A stretch of 35,296 bases of DNA, taken from contig CAMORO010000021.1 in assembly GCA_946623875.1 (NCBI GenBank), positions 1 through 35,296 on the forward strand, read 5' to 3'. Below are positions 1 to 7,778 of the stretch, one piece after another (position 1 is the stretch's first letter; each line of letters begins with the position of its first letter). The DNA is from an uncultured Lachnospiraceae bacterium (GTDB lineage: Bacteria; Bacillota; Clostridia; Lachnospirales; Lachnospiraceae). The notes below the pieces were generated by a model that ran no database searches, had not been told where the DNA came from, and saw nothing but the letters and a program-made list of their open reading frames with translations. Both the position numbers and the translations under genes were made by a program.

Positions 1-818
1 CCGTCACCCTCAAATTCACATTCGTATCTGTCTATCTTCTTAGGATCTTCGTATCTTACTTCGAAATATCTCGTAAGCCACCAGGGTGATGGTACAAGTA
101 TATACCCCTTAGTACCCGAAATAAGAAGCTGTCCCTCACTCTTGACGGATAATCCTGTTTTTGCACAGGCAAAGCGGTCCCCAAAATCGAAGACCGCCTT
201 TGTATATCCGTCAACGGATCCTATATTCTTACTAATAAACGAAATATTCTTGTATTCCGTTCCCAGAAACCTGAAGATCGGAAGCATGGTATAAGTTCCA
301 AACTCAGTAAAAGAACCGCCGAATTTCCTGTCATCATATTCCCTGCAGCCTATATCTGTAAGCCTTGTAAATGCAGCCTCAATGTCAACCACATCCCCTA
401 TAACACCGCTTGACAGAACTTCCTCTATCTTTTTAAAGCAGGGACAATATTCCGTTTTTATTCCTTCCATCAAAACAAGTTCTTTTTCGGCAGCAAGACA
501 ATATAACGATCTGGCATGTTCAGGATTCAATGACATCGGCTTTTCGCATATTACGTGAAATCCCATATTAAGAAGATCGCGTACATAACTAAAATGCGTT
601 CCATGAGGCGAAGCTACATAAACAGCATCCACTATGTCCCTAAACTCTTCGATACCTTCACACACATTAACTATACCAAACTTATCTGCGAATTCACGTG
701 CATGATTCACATTCGGATTCATAACCGCTGCGATCTTCAATCCGTCTACTTTCTCTATCTCATTTACAGCCCGTGATGCAATTCTTCCGGTACCTATTAT
801 ACCAAGCCTTATACTCAT
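1..818 (-). CDS. Gfo/Idh/MocA-family oxidoreductase (3' end cut by window edge)
   Basis: About 272 N-terminal residues are visible; the C-terminus lies beyond base 1. The N-terminus has the Rossmann dinucleotide motif GTGRIA within the first 15 residues, and an EKPM motif near residue 95 supplies the catalytic lysine typical of this NAD(P)-dependent sugar dehydrogenase family. The ATG at 818-816 is one base after the stop of the fusion gene at 820, so the two are almost certainly cotranscribed and translationally coupled. The protein parallels the dehydrogenase half of that fusion throughout (similar VASP, EKPM, LMEGI and TMLPIF segments), which points to tandem duplication. The substrate is not predictable; a nucleotide-linked or free cyclic sugar or polyol is usual for the family. 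A role in flagellin or surface glycan synthesis is inferred only from position. Confidence 0.85.
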   Translation of the reverse strand, partial: MSIRLGIIGTGRIASRAVNEIEKVDGLKIAAVMNPNVNHAREFADKFGIVNVCEGIEEFRDIVDAVYVASPHGTHFSYVRDLLNMGFHVICEKPMSLNPEHARSLYCLAAEKELVLMEGIKTEYCPCFKKIEEVLSSGVIGDVVDIEAAFTRLTDIGCREYDDRKFGGSFTEFGTYTMLPIFRFLGTEYKNISFISKNIGSVDGYTKAVFDFGDRFACAKTGLSVKSEGQLLISGTKGYILVPSPWWLTRYFEVRYEDPKKIDRYECEFEGD

Positions 819-819
819 C

Positions 820-2172
820 CTAAAATCCCTGCTGCTTACGTCTTATATTCATGAACTTCTCAACGACCTTTGCCATAGCTATTGATTCTTCGGCTGTAAG
901 TTTGTAGTCCTTACCTCCCGTACCGTTAATCTTACCCAGAAACTCGGCTATTTCATATCTGAAACCATCCCGCCCAACAAATGGAGCCTCAAAGTGGTCT
1001 ACTCGGGATGCATCTTCATATCTGACATCAAAACTGCGTATAAGCCACCATGGTGATTGCGCCAAAATATAACCCTTGGTTCCGGAGATAACCATTTGTC
1101 CTTCTGATTTAACACCTGCCCCTGTTCTGGATGTTGCCATACTGTCCTTATATCTGAAGCCGACCTTGGTAAAGCGATCTATCCCACTTTCTCCAAGAAT
1201 GGAATCTATGATAACGTCTTCATAATCAAGGCCAAGCAGCTTAAATATCGGAAGCATGGTATAGCTTCCGTATTCCATAAATGCTCCGCCGTATCTTGCA
1301 TCGGACATTTCTCTTGAATCAGGTACGCCTATTCTTGTAAAACATGCCTCTACATCACATATCTTTCCTATCGTTCCTTTTTTTGCTACTGTAAGAAGCT
1401 GCTGAAATCCCGGAAGATATGCAGCTCTTATACCCTCCATGAGCACTACTCTGTGCTCTCCCGCAAGCTTATACAGCTCGACAGCTTCATCATAAGTAAA
1501 AGTCATCGGCTTCTCGCACAGTACATGCTTACCGGCGTTAATGGCTTCTCTTACATAGGCGGCATGTGTTTCATTGGGAGATGCAATATAAACGGCATCA
1601 ACAGTCGATAGGAACCCACTGTAATCTTCCGAAAAAGGCTTCAAGGTGAATTCCTTCGCATAACTTTCCAGACTTGATTTTTCGGGATTATATGCAGCAA
1701 TCGTTTCTATACCTGAAACATACACTGTCTCAGCCTGAAATCTCCTCGCTATTCTGCCTGTTCCGACTATGCCAAGCTTTACAAGCTGCATCATATCATT
1801 TCTTTTTAACGTGGATGAAATATCGGGAGTCCTTTCAAGGTATACCACATTACAGTACTCCTTAAGATAATCAAACATTCCCACCCAGTCTGTTCCAAGT
1901 ACGAAGGTGTCTATCCCGTATTTCTGGATATCCTCTATCTTCTGACCCTCATGATCCTCAACTATTATCTCATCGGCAAAACCGGTCTTGCGCACGTTAT
2001 CTATACGCGTCATTATTGGATCCACAAGGTTAAGCTTGCCACGGCTTCTGTCATAATGTTCGGTAGTAACACCGACAATAAGATAATCGCCCAGCTCCTT
2101 AGCTCTCTTAAGTATGTTGTAATGCCCCTCATGAAACAGATCAAAGGAGCCGTAGGTTATTACTTTTTTCAT
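820..2172 (-). CDS. Fusion: TagD-like cytidylyltransferase + Gfo/Idh/MocA dehydrogenase
   Basis: This 450-residue protein joins two enzymes. Residues 1-125 are a nucleotidyltransferase of the glycerol-3-phosphate cytidylyltransferase (TagD) family, with the nucleotide-binding HEGH at 14-17, FVLGTDWVG near 90-98 and RTPDISST (114-121) matching the family RTxGISTT signature. Residues 132-450 are a Gfo/Idh/MocA oxidoreductase with GTGRIA at 137-142 and catalytic EKP at 220-222. TagD proteins are normally free-standing at about 130 residues, and the dehydrogenase half matches usual family size. The fusion could couple oxidation or reduction of a sugar or polyol to its activation as a CDP derivative. 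The gene starts 43 bases after the metallopeptidase flagellin with AAGGTG upstream and no obvious intervening terminator, so it is probably in the flagellin operon. The exact substrate is unknown. Confidence 0.9.
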   Translation of the reverse strand: MKKVITYGSFDLFHEGHYNILKRAKELGDYLIVGVTTEHYDRSRGKLNLVDPIMTRIDNVRKTGFADEIIVEDHEGQKIEDIQKYGIDTFVLGTDWVGMFDYLKEYCNVVYLERTPDISSTLKRNDMMQLVKLGIVGTGRIARRFQAETVYVSGIETIAAYNPEKSSLESYAKEFTLKPFSEDYSGFLSTVDAVYIASPNETHAAYVREAINAGKHVLCEKPMTFTYDEAVELYKLAGEHRVVLMEGIRAAYLPGFQQLLTVAKKGTIGKICDVEACFTRIGVPDSREMSDARYGGAFMEYGSYTMLPIFKLLGLDYEDVIIDSILGESGIDRFTKVGFRYKDSMATSRTGAGVKSEGQMVISGTKGYILAQSPWWLIRSFDVRYEDASRVDHFEAPFVGRDGFRYEIAEFLGKINGTGGKDYKLTAEESIAMAKVVEKFMNIRRKQQGF

Positions 2173-2215
2173 AATATTTCTTCACCTTACAGGAATGCTC
2201 CATTTCCATATTCTT

Positions 2216-4174
2216 CTATTGCAGCAATGACAGAATTCCTTGTCTGTTTTGGTTTGCCTGGGCCAGCATAGCCTGACCTGCCTGCTCCAAAATGTTATTC
2301 TTGGAATACTCTACCATTTCCGATGCCATATCCGCATCCCGAATGCCTGATTCAGCAGCTGTCGAATTTTCCACTACATTGTCAAGATTCCTTATGGTAT
2401 GCTCAAGGCGGTTCTGCATGGCGCCGTAGTATGAACGTACACCGGATATCTTTAGATCGGCTTTCTGAGATAAGGATATTGTAGCCTTGGCTCCGGCTAC
2501 GGTAGATACATCCATCCGCATATTATCAAACAGGGAACTGCTCGAGATATTAAACTGCTTTACATATATCTCGTTTTCCTTCTCACTTCCAACCTGCAGC
2601 ATCAGACCCTCACGATCATTACCTGTCTGTTCACCGCCGCCACCGTTTGAACCCGGAAGATTCCTCGGAAAAGTATAACCGGTACCAAACGCATTGGAAT
2701 ACCAATTGTTATCCCTGTTAACCCTGTAGCTGCTATATTCTCCGGAGACGGTACCGAAAACAGTCTCTTCCGGATCATTCAACTCTCCCAATACAGAACC
2801 TGCTCCGATTGTACCTCTTGCGTTCAGGAAATTGTGCATGAATTCCAGAGAATCTGCATCAGAAGAGTTACTAAAGCTGTTTTGAAAATCAGCCGTACTT
2901 GTAAATCTGCCATCTGTTACCACATTGATCGCATTATCCAATATGGTTGTGCTGTCGGTACCTTCTTCGTGCGTTCTGTTTGCAACCTCTGTCAGCAATC
3001 TGTCCAGTCCCCTGGCTATATTTGTACTGTTTACCTCGGTTTCTCCACTTGCCACCTGTCCAAGATACATACACGCGGCATATCCGGCTCCATATGGCAT
3101 AGTTGTTATCTGCGATTTGAAACTGTTGATGGCTGCATCCGATGAAGAAGGTCCCAGGCGATTGCTCAGCCAGCCATTATCGCCGCTTGTTGTCTGTGCC
3201 ATTCCTTCAACAAACCATTCAGGAAAAACTCCGATCATACCTGATGTGACCGTATCAAACATAACAAGGTGTGTCATCTCATGGGAGATAACACCTGCCA
3301 GATCCGCCTTTTGCGCTGCTGACGTATTTTCAAAGCCTTCTATGGGATAATCTGCAGTATCCACCCATAATCTGTATGAAGCAACCGTACTGTCAGCTCC
3401 GGGCACCATGTTCAAGCCTGCCGAAGCGAGCCTGTTGCCCCTGCCTTCGGAACTAAGCTCCAATCCAACCTGAACATTACCTGATGATGCACGGGAGAAC
3501 AGGTTCGGATATCTGTCTGCTATCTTACTTACCGCAGATGAAGCAGCATTTACTGCGAATTCAGCAATCGCTGAATTTCGGATCGAATCAGTATTCGCTG
3601 TTCCTGTTGCAGAGGATTCGACCACTGTTGCCGGATTTATTCCGTCTTCACCGATCATCCCAAAAGAAATCATGGTATTTCCTGCGATCACTGTCCTTGA
3701 CGAACCTGAAATACCGATATCTGCATCTGCTACAGATACACCGGTGGGCGGATTTCCAGCATCCGGAAAAACACGAAAAGAATTAAATGTTGAAGTTTCA
3801 TGTATCTTATCTATCTCTTCGGACAATGCTTTTACTTCCAACTGTATATTCTGCCTGTCCTCGTCGGTATTTGTTTCGTTTGCTGCCTGAGTAGCCAGTT
3901 CCTGACATCTTTTAAGGATATCCTGCACTTCTGTCAAAGCTCCATCGGCAATTTGACAGAACGATACCCCATCCTGTGTGTTTGCAGAAGCCTGTGTTAA
4001 ACCATTAATCTGCCTGCGGATCTTCTCTGATATGGTAAGACCTGCGGCATCATCAGCTGCACGGTTAATCTTATATCCGGAACTGAGTTTTTCCGCTCTT
4101 TTTGCTTTTGATCTTCCGGTCATCCCAAGCTGCCTGTTGGCATTCATTGCCGGAATATTCGTATTAATTACCAT
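2216..4174 (-). CDS. Flagellin with internal zinc metallopeptidase domain (flagellinolysin type)
   Basis: The 652-residue protein has intact flagellin ends: an N-terminal D0/D1 region (residues 1-135, including KLSSGYKINRAADDAAGLTI) and a C-terminal D1/D0 region (about 560-652, ending ANQNRQGILSLLQ). Between them lies a roughly 400-residue insert with the gluzincin zinc signature HEMTH at 298-302, followed by EWFVEGMAQ (319-327), where E323 is the likely third zinc ligand and E299 the general base. Known flagellinolysins have this architecture and form filaments with proteolytic activity. All key catalytic residues are present, so activity is plausible. The ATG at 4174 has AGAGG upstream and lies 10 bases after the preceding stop. 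It should be exported by the flagellar type III system and polymerised with the shorter flagellin in the same operon. Confidence 0.93.
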   Translation of the reverse strand: MVINTNIPAMNANRQLGMTGRSKAKRAEKLSSGYKINRAADDAAGLTISEKIRRQINGLTQASANTQDGVSFCQIADGALTEVQDILKRCQELATQAANETNTDEDRQNIQLEVKALSEEIDKIHETSTFNSFRVFPDAGNPPTGVSVADADIGISGSSRTVIAGNTMISFGMIGEDGINPATVVESSATGTANTDSIRNSAIAEFAVNAASSAVSKIADRYPNLFSRASSGNVQVGLELSSEGRGNRLASAGLNMVPGADSTVASYRLWVDTADYPIEGFENTSAAQKADLAGVISHEMTHLVMFDTVTSGMIGVFPEWFVEGMAQTTSGDNGWLSNRLGPSSSDAAINSFKSQITTMPYGAGYAACMYLGQVASGETEVNSTNIARGLDRLLTEVANRTHEEGTDSTTILDNAINVVTDGRFTSTADFQNSFSNSSDADSLEFMHNFLNARGTIGAGSVLGELNDPEETVFGTVSGEYSSYRVNRDNNWYSNAFGTGYTFPRNLPGSNGGGGEQTGNDREGLMLQVGSEKENEIYVKQFNISSSSLFDNMRMDVSTVAGAKATISLSQKADLKISGVRSYYGAMQNRLEHTIRNLDNVVENSTAAESGIRDADMASEMVEYSKNNILEQAGQAMLAQANQNRQGILSLLQ

Positions 4175-4184
4175 TCGGTACCTC

Positions 4185-4571
4185 TCAGTCCCACAATCCG
4201 ATCACTTCGGATCTTACTCTTTTGCCACATTTGGGACATGATACATTTACAATCCCTTCCTCCGGTTTTATTAGCACGGCAGTCCTTATCTCATGACTGC
4301 ATCCGCATTTTCCCGCAACACGTAATGTATCATTACCTAATGCCTCAAACAGAGGGACAGTTGTAAATCTTCCGCATTTCCTGCATAGAACCGGAATTCT
4401 TCTGTAATTCCATACTGTTCTCGCTGCTGTTATCTTATGAATGATCTCCCGCCTGTCATCAGGAAAATAACCCGAAACCATGTCCGGATCATTGTCCTTA
4501 ATTCCATTACCTATACGAAGTTCCTCACTATAATCACAATTATCACATTTTAGACTTAGTATCTTTCCCAA
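4185..4571 (-). CDS. Small multi-CxxC (zinc-ribbon-like) protein between two flagellin genes
   Basis: The family was not recognised. The product is about 128 residues from a TTG start at 4571. That start is chosen because AAGGAG stands 10 bases upstream, just after the stop of the preceding flagellin (4594). An ATG at 4643 in the same frame would overlap the flagellin 3' end and has no comparable ribosome binding site. Cysteine pairs CDNC (near residue 9), CRKC (mid-protein), CGC and CPKC (near the C-terminus) suggest two metal-binding zinc-ribbon-like knuckles. There is no signal peptide or membrane segment, so it is probably cytoplasmic. Its place between two flagellin genes under one sigma-28 promoter suggests a filament-related role such as a regulator, chaperone or modification helper; this is inference from context only. 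Confidence 0.75.
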   Translation of the reverse strand: MGKILSLKCDNCDYSEELRIGNGIKDNDPDMVSGYFPDDRREIIHKITAARTVWNYRRIPVLCRKCGRFTTVPLFEALGNDTLRVAGKCGCSHEIRTAVLIKPEEGIVNVSCPKCGKRVRSEVIGLWD

Positions 4572-4593
4572 CCGGTGTTGTCTCCTTATTCCG

Positions 4594-5976
4594 CTATTGA
4601 AGCAGCGAAAGAATTCCCTGTCTGTTTTGGTTTGCCTGGGCAAGCATTGCCTGACTCGCCTGAACCAATATATTATTCTTGGAATACTCTACCATTTCCA
4701 TTGCCATATCAGCATCACGGATCTGGGATTCAGCTTTCTGGGTGTTTTCCGAAGAGTTCTGATCAATTCTGTAAGCGTGCTCCAGTCTGTTCTGCTGGGC
4801 ACCGATATTTGAACGGATACGGGATGCCTTACTAAGGGCTGCCTTAGTCCTCTCTATTGTCTTCTTTGCTTCTTCTATGGGATCAAGCTTTACATCTTCT
4901 ATACCCAAAGAAACAGTTCCCACATTACCGGTGCTGATATACACTCCATCATCTTTATTTCCGCTCATCTGTATCCACAATCCGGACTGTACCATCGTAC
5001 CGGGATTATAGAAGTTCGATGTATCACAGAAATATGCCGATCTCATACTTGCTTCCGACCACTCATTCGGATCTACATCATAAATGAACAATTTATCACC
5101 GTCATTAGCAAACTCCACATGGCCGCTAATATTTCTAAGCGAGTCAACTATCGACTGACAAAACTCCGAAGCATTATCATAATACTCTGTATCCGTTTTC
5201 TTTAATCCTATATTGATAACCTTTCTGACATTCACCGAAGGAACATCATTTGATATACTCGTTCCAACCTCATCCTTGAAATTAACAACTGTCGCACAAC
5301 AATCGGTACAACAGTTTACATAGAACTGTGTACCACTGAGCGAACTTATATTTCCTCCGTTGACAACACTGCCAAAATCAATATGAACCCCGGTAAAGGG
5401 ATTGGTGCCTTCAATATTATGAGCTTCTGTATGATTTATGGATCTAAGATATGCGGAAGGAATAGGCTCCTGCATATAACCTGTTCTTGTGGCATTATTC
5501 CCCATTACTTCAAAAAACCTGCTGTTTGCAGTAGGTGTTTGGGATACTGTTGTACTGCCTTCCTCAAAGAATACAGGCTTTGTATTGAACTCGGTAGTTG
5601 AATTTATCCTGTTTATTTCAGTCTTTATATTCTGTACTTCAGAGTCAAGAGCCTTCCTGTCCTCAGCTGTATTTGTTTCATTTGATGCCTGAATAGCCAG
5701 TTCACTTACTCTATGAAGCATGTCATGTATCTGCTCCATTGCCCCATCGGCAACCTGCAGAAAGGATATCCCATCCTGAATATTATTGGCACCCTGATTA
5801 AGCCCTCTTATCTGAGCGCGCATTTTCTCAGAAATAGTAAGCCCTGCAGCATCATCTGCTGCACGGTTTATCTTATACCCTGAAGACAGTTTTTCTGTAG
5901 TTTTTGCCTTACCGGTATTTACTATTCCATATTGTCTGTAGGCATTTAAGGATGCCATATTATGGGATATAACCAC
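4594..5976 (-). CDS. Flagellin with cysteine-cluster variable region
   Basis: This 460-residue flagellin is the first gene behind a sigma-28 promoter. D0/D1 halves are conserved (1-130 and about 365-460, ending ILSLLQ). The variable region (131-360) is unusual in having a CCTDCC cluster at 222-227 plus C273 and C317; most flagellins lack cysteine. The start is GTG at 5976-5974, with AAGG eight bases upstream; an ATG seven codons in is less well placed. Subunits would be exported through the flagellar apparatus and polymerised. Expression is probably controlled at two levels: sigma-28 transcription, and CsrA binding to GGA hairpins in the leader. The N-terminal D1 segment HRVSELAIQASNETNT corresponds to the helix recognised by TLR5 in other flagellins. 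It is followed directly by the small CxxC protein. Confidence 0.95.
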   Translation of the reverse strand: MVISHNMASLNAYRQYGIVNTGKAKTTEKLSSGYKINRAADDAAGLTISEKMRAQIRGLNQGANNIQDGISFLQVADGAMEQIHDMLHRVSELAIQASNETNTAEDRKALDSEVQNIKTEINRINSTTEFNTKPVFFEEGSTTVSQTPTANSRFFEVMGNNATRTGYMQEPIPSAYLRSINHTEAHNIEGTNPFTGVHIDFGSVVNGGNISSLSGTQFYVNCCTDCCATVVNFKDEVGTSISNDVPSVNVRKVINIGLKKTDTEYYDNASEFCQSIVDSLRNISGHVEFANDGDKLFIYDVDPNEWSEASMRSAYFCDTSNFYNPGTMVQSGLWIQMSGNKDDGVYISTGNVGTVSLGIEDVKLDPIEEAKKTIERTKAALSKASRIRSNIGAQQNRLEHAYRIDQNSSENTQKAESQIRDADMAMEMVEYSKNNILVQASQAMLAQANQNRQGILSLLQ

Positions 5977-5995
5977 TTACATGACCTTCATTTTC

Positions 5996-6027
5996 GAGAA
6001 TCCATTCTCAGTAATACGCATCCTTAC
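5996..6027 (-). promoter_or_regulatory. Two GGA-loop hairpins in flagellin leader (probable CsrA sites)
   Basis: On the minus strand the leader first forms AGTAA-GGATGCGTA-TTACT, with GGA opening the loop, then GAGAA-TGGA-TTCTC, with GGA inside a four-base loop. The first resembles the RUACARGGAUGU CsrA consensus (GTAAGGATGC). Both lie between the predicted sigma-28 start site and the flagellin GTG at 5976. CsrA is known to repress flagellin translation in Firmicutes and to be antagonised by FliW. Both regulators are encoded at 12297-13003. Binding itself is inferred. Confidence 0.6.
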
Positions 6028-6036
6028 TCATTTTGT

Positions 6037-6063
6037 ATATCGGAAGAAAATAAAAAATGTTTA
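6037..6063 (-). promoter_or_regulatory. Sigma-28 promoter for the flagellin operon
   Basis: Minus-strand TAAA (6063-6060), a 15-base spacer and TCCGATAT (6044-6037) match the sigma-D/sigma-28 pattern TAAA-N15-GCCGATAT at all but one base. It lies about 60 bases upstream of the flagellin GTG start and just downstream of the LoaP-like gene. Confidence 0.85.
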
Positions 6064-6096
6064 GACATGATTCCAAGCAGACTACATTAAACAAGC

Positions 6097-6879
6097 TTAC
6101 TCAACCTTAGTTACCTCATCCGCATTAAGCTCTATCCTTGCACAGGTTCCGAGTATTTCAATGGTTGATATTACAGTTCTGCGGCCTGCATCTACCTTAT
6201 TTACTTCGAATATATGATCCCCATATATACCGGTATCATCTGTCACTTTGTCTCCGGGACGGATTCCTATGTCAAATATAACCTTTCCGTCAAGCACATC
6301 TTCGCTCTTATACTTCCCTTCATTTGCCTCCTCCTTGAGTCTTGCGACTGCAGGAAGTTCAGGATCATCATCTGTAAAAAAACCAAACTTAACCTTGCGT
6401 TTCTTGCCGAACATCTCTGCCTCTACTATGGCCATTCTATGCCTTATCTCCAGTTTGGTTATGTGATTGCGGTAATTGGCAAGAGGACCGGCTATCTTAT
6501 CTATTCTCCCGTTCTTTCCCAAATGTATGTAACTGATATGCATAATCCCGTCTTCAAACATGGTCTTCATAAATTCCTGATCATCAGCTCCCACAGGAAT
6601 GAACAGCCTGCTGCCGTCTGTTTCGACCGTACCCAATAGTCTGGTGAACTCAGGGATACCCTTAAGTGTCCTAAATATGCTATCGGGATCTTCACTCTCT
6701 ACAAAAATATAACCCGGAAACAATCTCCTAAATCCAATACGACATTTCCCACCGCTTCTTTTCACATCCTCAAACAGCGGTACGAAACACTCCCCGTAAG
6801 CTTCATCACCCCTGAGCTTATCCAAAAGCGTTTTCATTTCGGACTCTTCGCCGCTTTTTACCTGAATAACATACCACAT
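6097..6879 (-). CDS. LoaP-like NusG paralog (processive antiterminator)
   Basis: The product is about 260 residues from ATG 6879, which has AAGGG upstream. The open frame extends 29 codons further but that part lacks family similarity. MWYVIQVKSGEE begins a NusG N-terminal (NGN) domain of about 110 residues that includes CFVPLFE and FPGYIFVE. A C-terminal KOW-type segment (IRPGDKVTDDTGIYGDHIFEV) follows a linker of variable sequence. Its length exceeds housekeeping NusG (about 175-180) and matches LoaP, a specialised factor in Firmicutes that suppresses termination across long polysaccharide or secondary-metabolite operons. Here it sits directly upstream of the flagellin block and downstream of sugar-nucleotide genes, so it may extend transcription into one of these. 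Which transcript it acts on cannot be told from sequence. Confidence 0.85.
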   Translation of the reverse strand: MWYVIQVKSGEESEMKTLLDKLRGDEAYGECFVPLFEDVKRSGGKCRIGFRRLFPGYIFVESEDPDSIFRTLKGIPEFTRLLGTVETDGSRLFIPVGADDQEFMKTMFEDGIMHISYIHLGKNGRIDKIAGPLANYRNHITKLEIRHRMAIVEAEMFGKKRKVKFGFFTDDDPELPAVARLKEEANEGKYKSEDVLDGKVIFDIGIRPGDKVTDDTGIYGDHIFEVNKVDAGRRTVISTIEILGTCARIELNADEVTKVE

Positions 6880-6954
6880 GAATTGTATTCCCTTCTGCAA
6901 GAAGCTGATATATCCATAATGTCCATCCATATCATTTATCGTTTCATTTAACAA

Positions 6955-7310
6955 GACAATAACCACATCCCCACCAACAGATGGCGGTTAAGCTGAAATT
7001 CGTTGAAATACTCAGTTGCCTTGTTTCTGCTGTCTTCATCTCCGCTTTTTGGATATGGATCATCCAAATGCACCGGCACCGTATCACTCTGAGAAGCTAT
7101 CGGTCTCCCAACATCCGACCATGAAGCCCATTTCAGATATATGGTTTAAACAGTCTATATAATTACCAACAATTCTTCAATTATGTCATGATAATCCCTA
7201 TTCTGTTTTCAGCCTGTCTAAATACATGTGCCGGACAGTCAACCTCACCAAGAGTAACAAGGATCCTGCTCCAATATGCAGTGCAGTAACCGGAAGCTCA
7301 TTTATAATTC
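6955..7310 (-). pseudogene. Decayed coding region in several frames
   Basis: Minus-strand translation gives three protein-like stretches in different frames interrupted by stops: one with LVTLGEVDCPAHVFRQAENR (about 7310-7190), one with NYIDCLNHISEMGFMVGCW (about 7170-7090), and one with RNKATEYFNEF (about 7115-6955). Their order suggests a single ancestral gene broken by frameshifts. The GEVDC and RNxATxYFN pieces loosely resemble SGNH-hydrolase-like or GSCFA-type proteins, but the family assignment is uncertain. No intact open frame exists here, so this fills the gap between the LoaP-like gene and the next remnant. Confidence 0.4.
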
Positions 7311-7320
7311 TGTAAGCAAG

Positions 7321-7773
7321 TCAGAGCTCTTCAAGATACCCGGCAACATTTCTATACTCAATCCCGTCGATCACAGTGTTTTCGCCCTGATAAAGAACAG
7401 TTTTTTTAATAATGGTTCCATATTCATGCTCTTTAGCAGCGCATTTTTCATTATCAATGAGATTCTTATATTGAGCCTCATATATTTTATCTGTGTGTTT
7501 TACTTCAAATATTTCACAGGTAAGCGATTTCTCATCAGCTATTACCATGTCAAATTCACCCACCGGAAATACCAGCTTAAACACTCTCTTGCTTGATGGC
7601 ACACATTTCTTTGTTTCAAGCAGTACTATTTCCTCAAGCATTCTGCCTCTGACCTCCTCCAGGATAGTATTGGTCACAAGCGCACGGTCATGGGATGAAT
7701 ACTGCCTGAAACTGTCATCCTTCATCAAAATATGGATACCGCGTACTGTTACATTCATGGGGCACGGTACCAT
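7321..7773 (-). pseudogene. C-terminal remnant of a DUF4143-type AAA+ ATPase
   Basis: The 150-residue frame matches only the C-terminal part of the ATPase-DUF4143 proteins common in gut Firmicutes: an RxxMLEEIVLLE helix, a nuclease-like core with GEFDMVI and EIFEVKH, and the typical ending VLYQGENTVIDGIEYRNV. Full proteins exceed 400 residues and begin with a P-loop ATPase domain. Here the HD-domain gene occupies the space immediately upstream (ending at 7779), so the ATPase part has been lost. An AAGGA lies just before the apparent ATG, but spacing is very short. A functional stand-alone domain cannot be excluded. Confidence 0.6.
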
Positions 7774-7778
7774 ATTCC

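Noticed and set aside
4572-4643. Upstream ATG start for the small CxxC protein
   Set aside because: It would overlap the flagellin C-terminal codons; those 24 residues are a frame-shifted reading of conserved flagellin sequence and the TTG has the better ribosome site.
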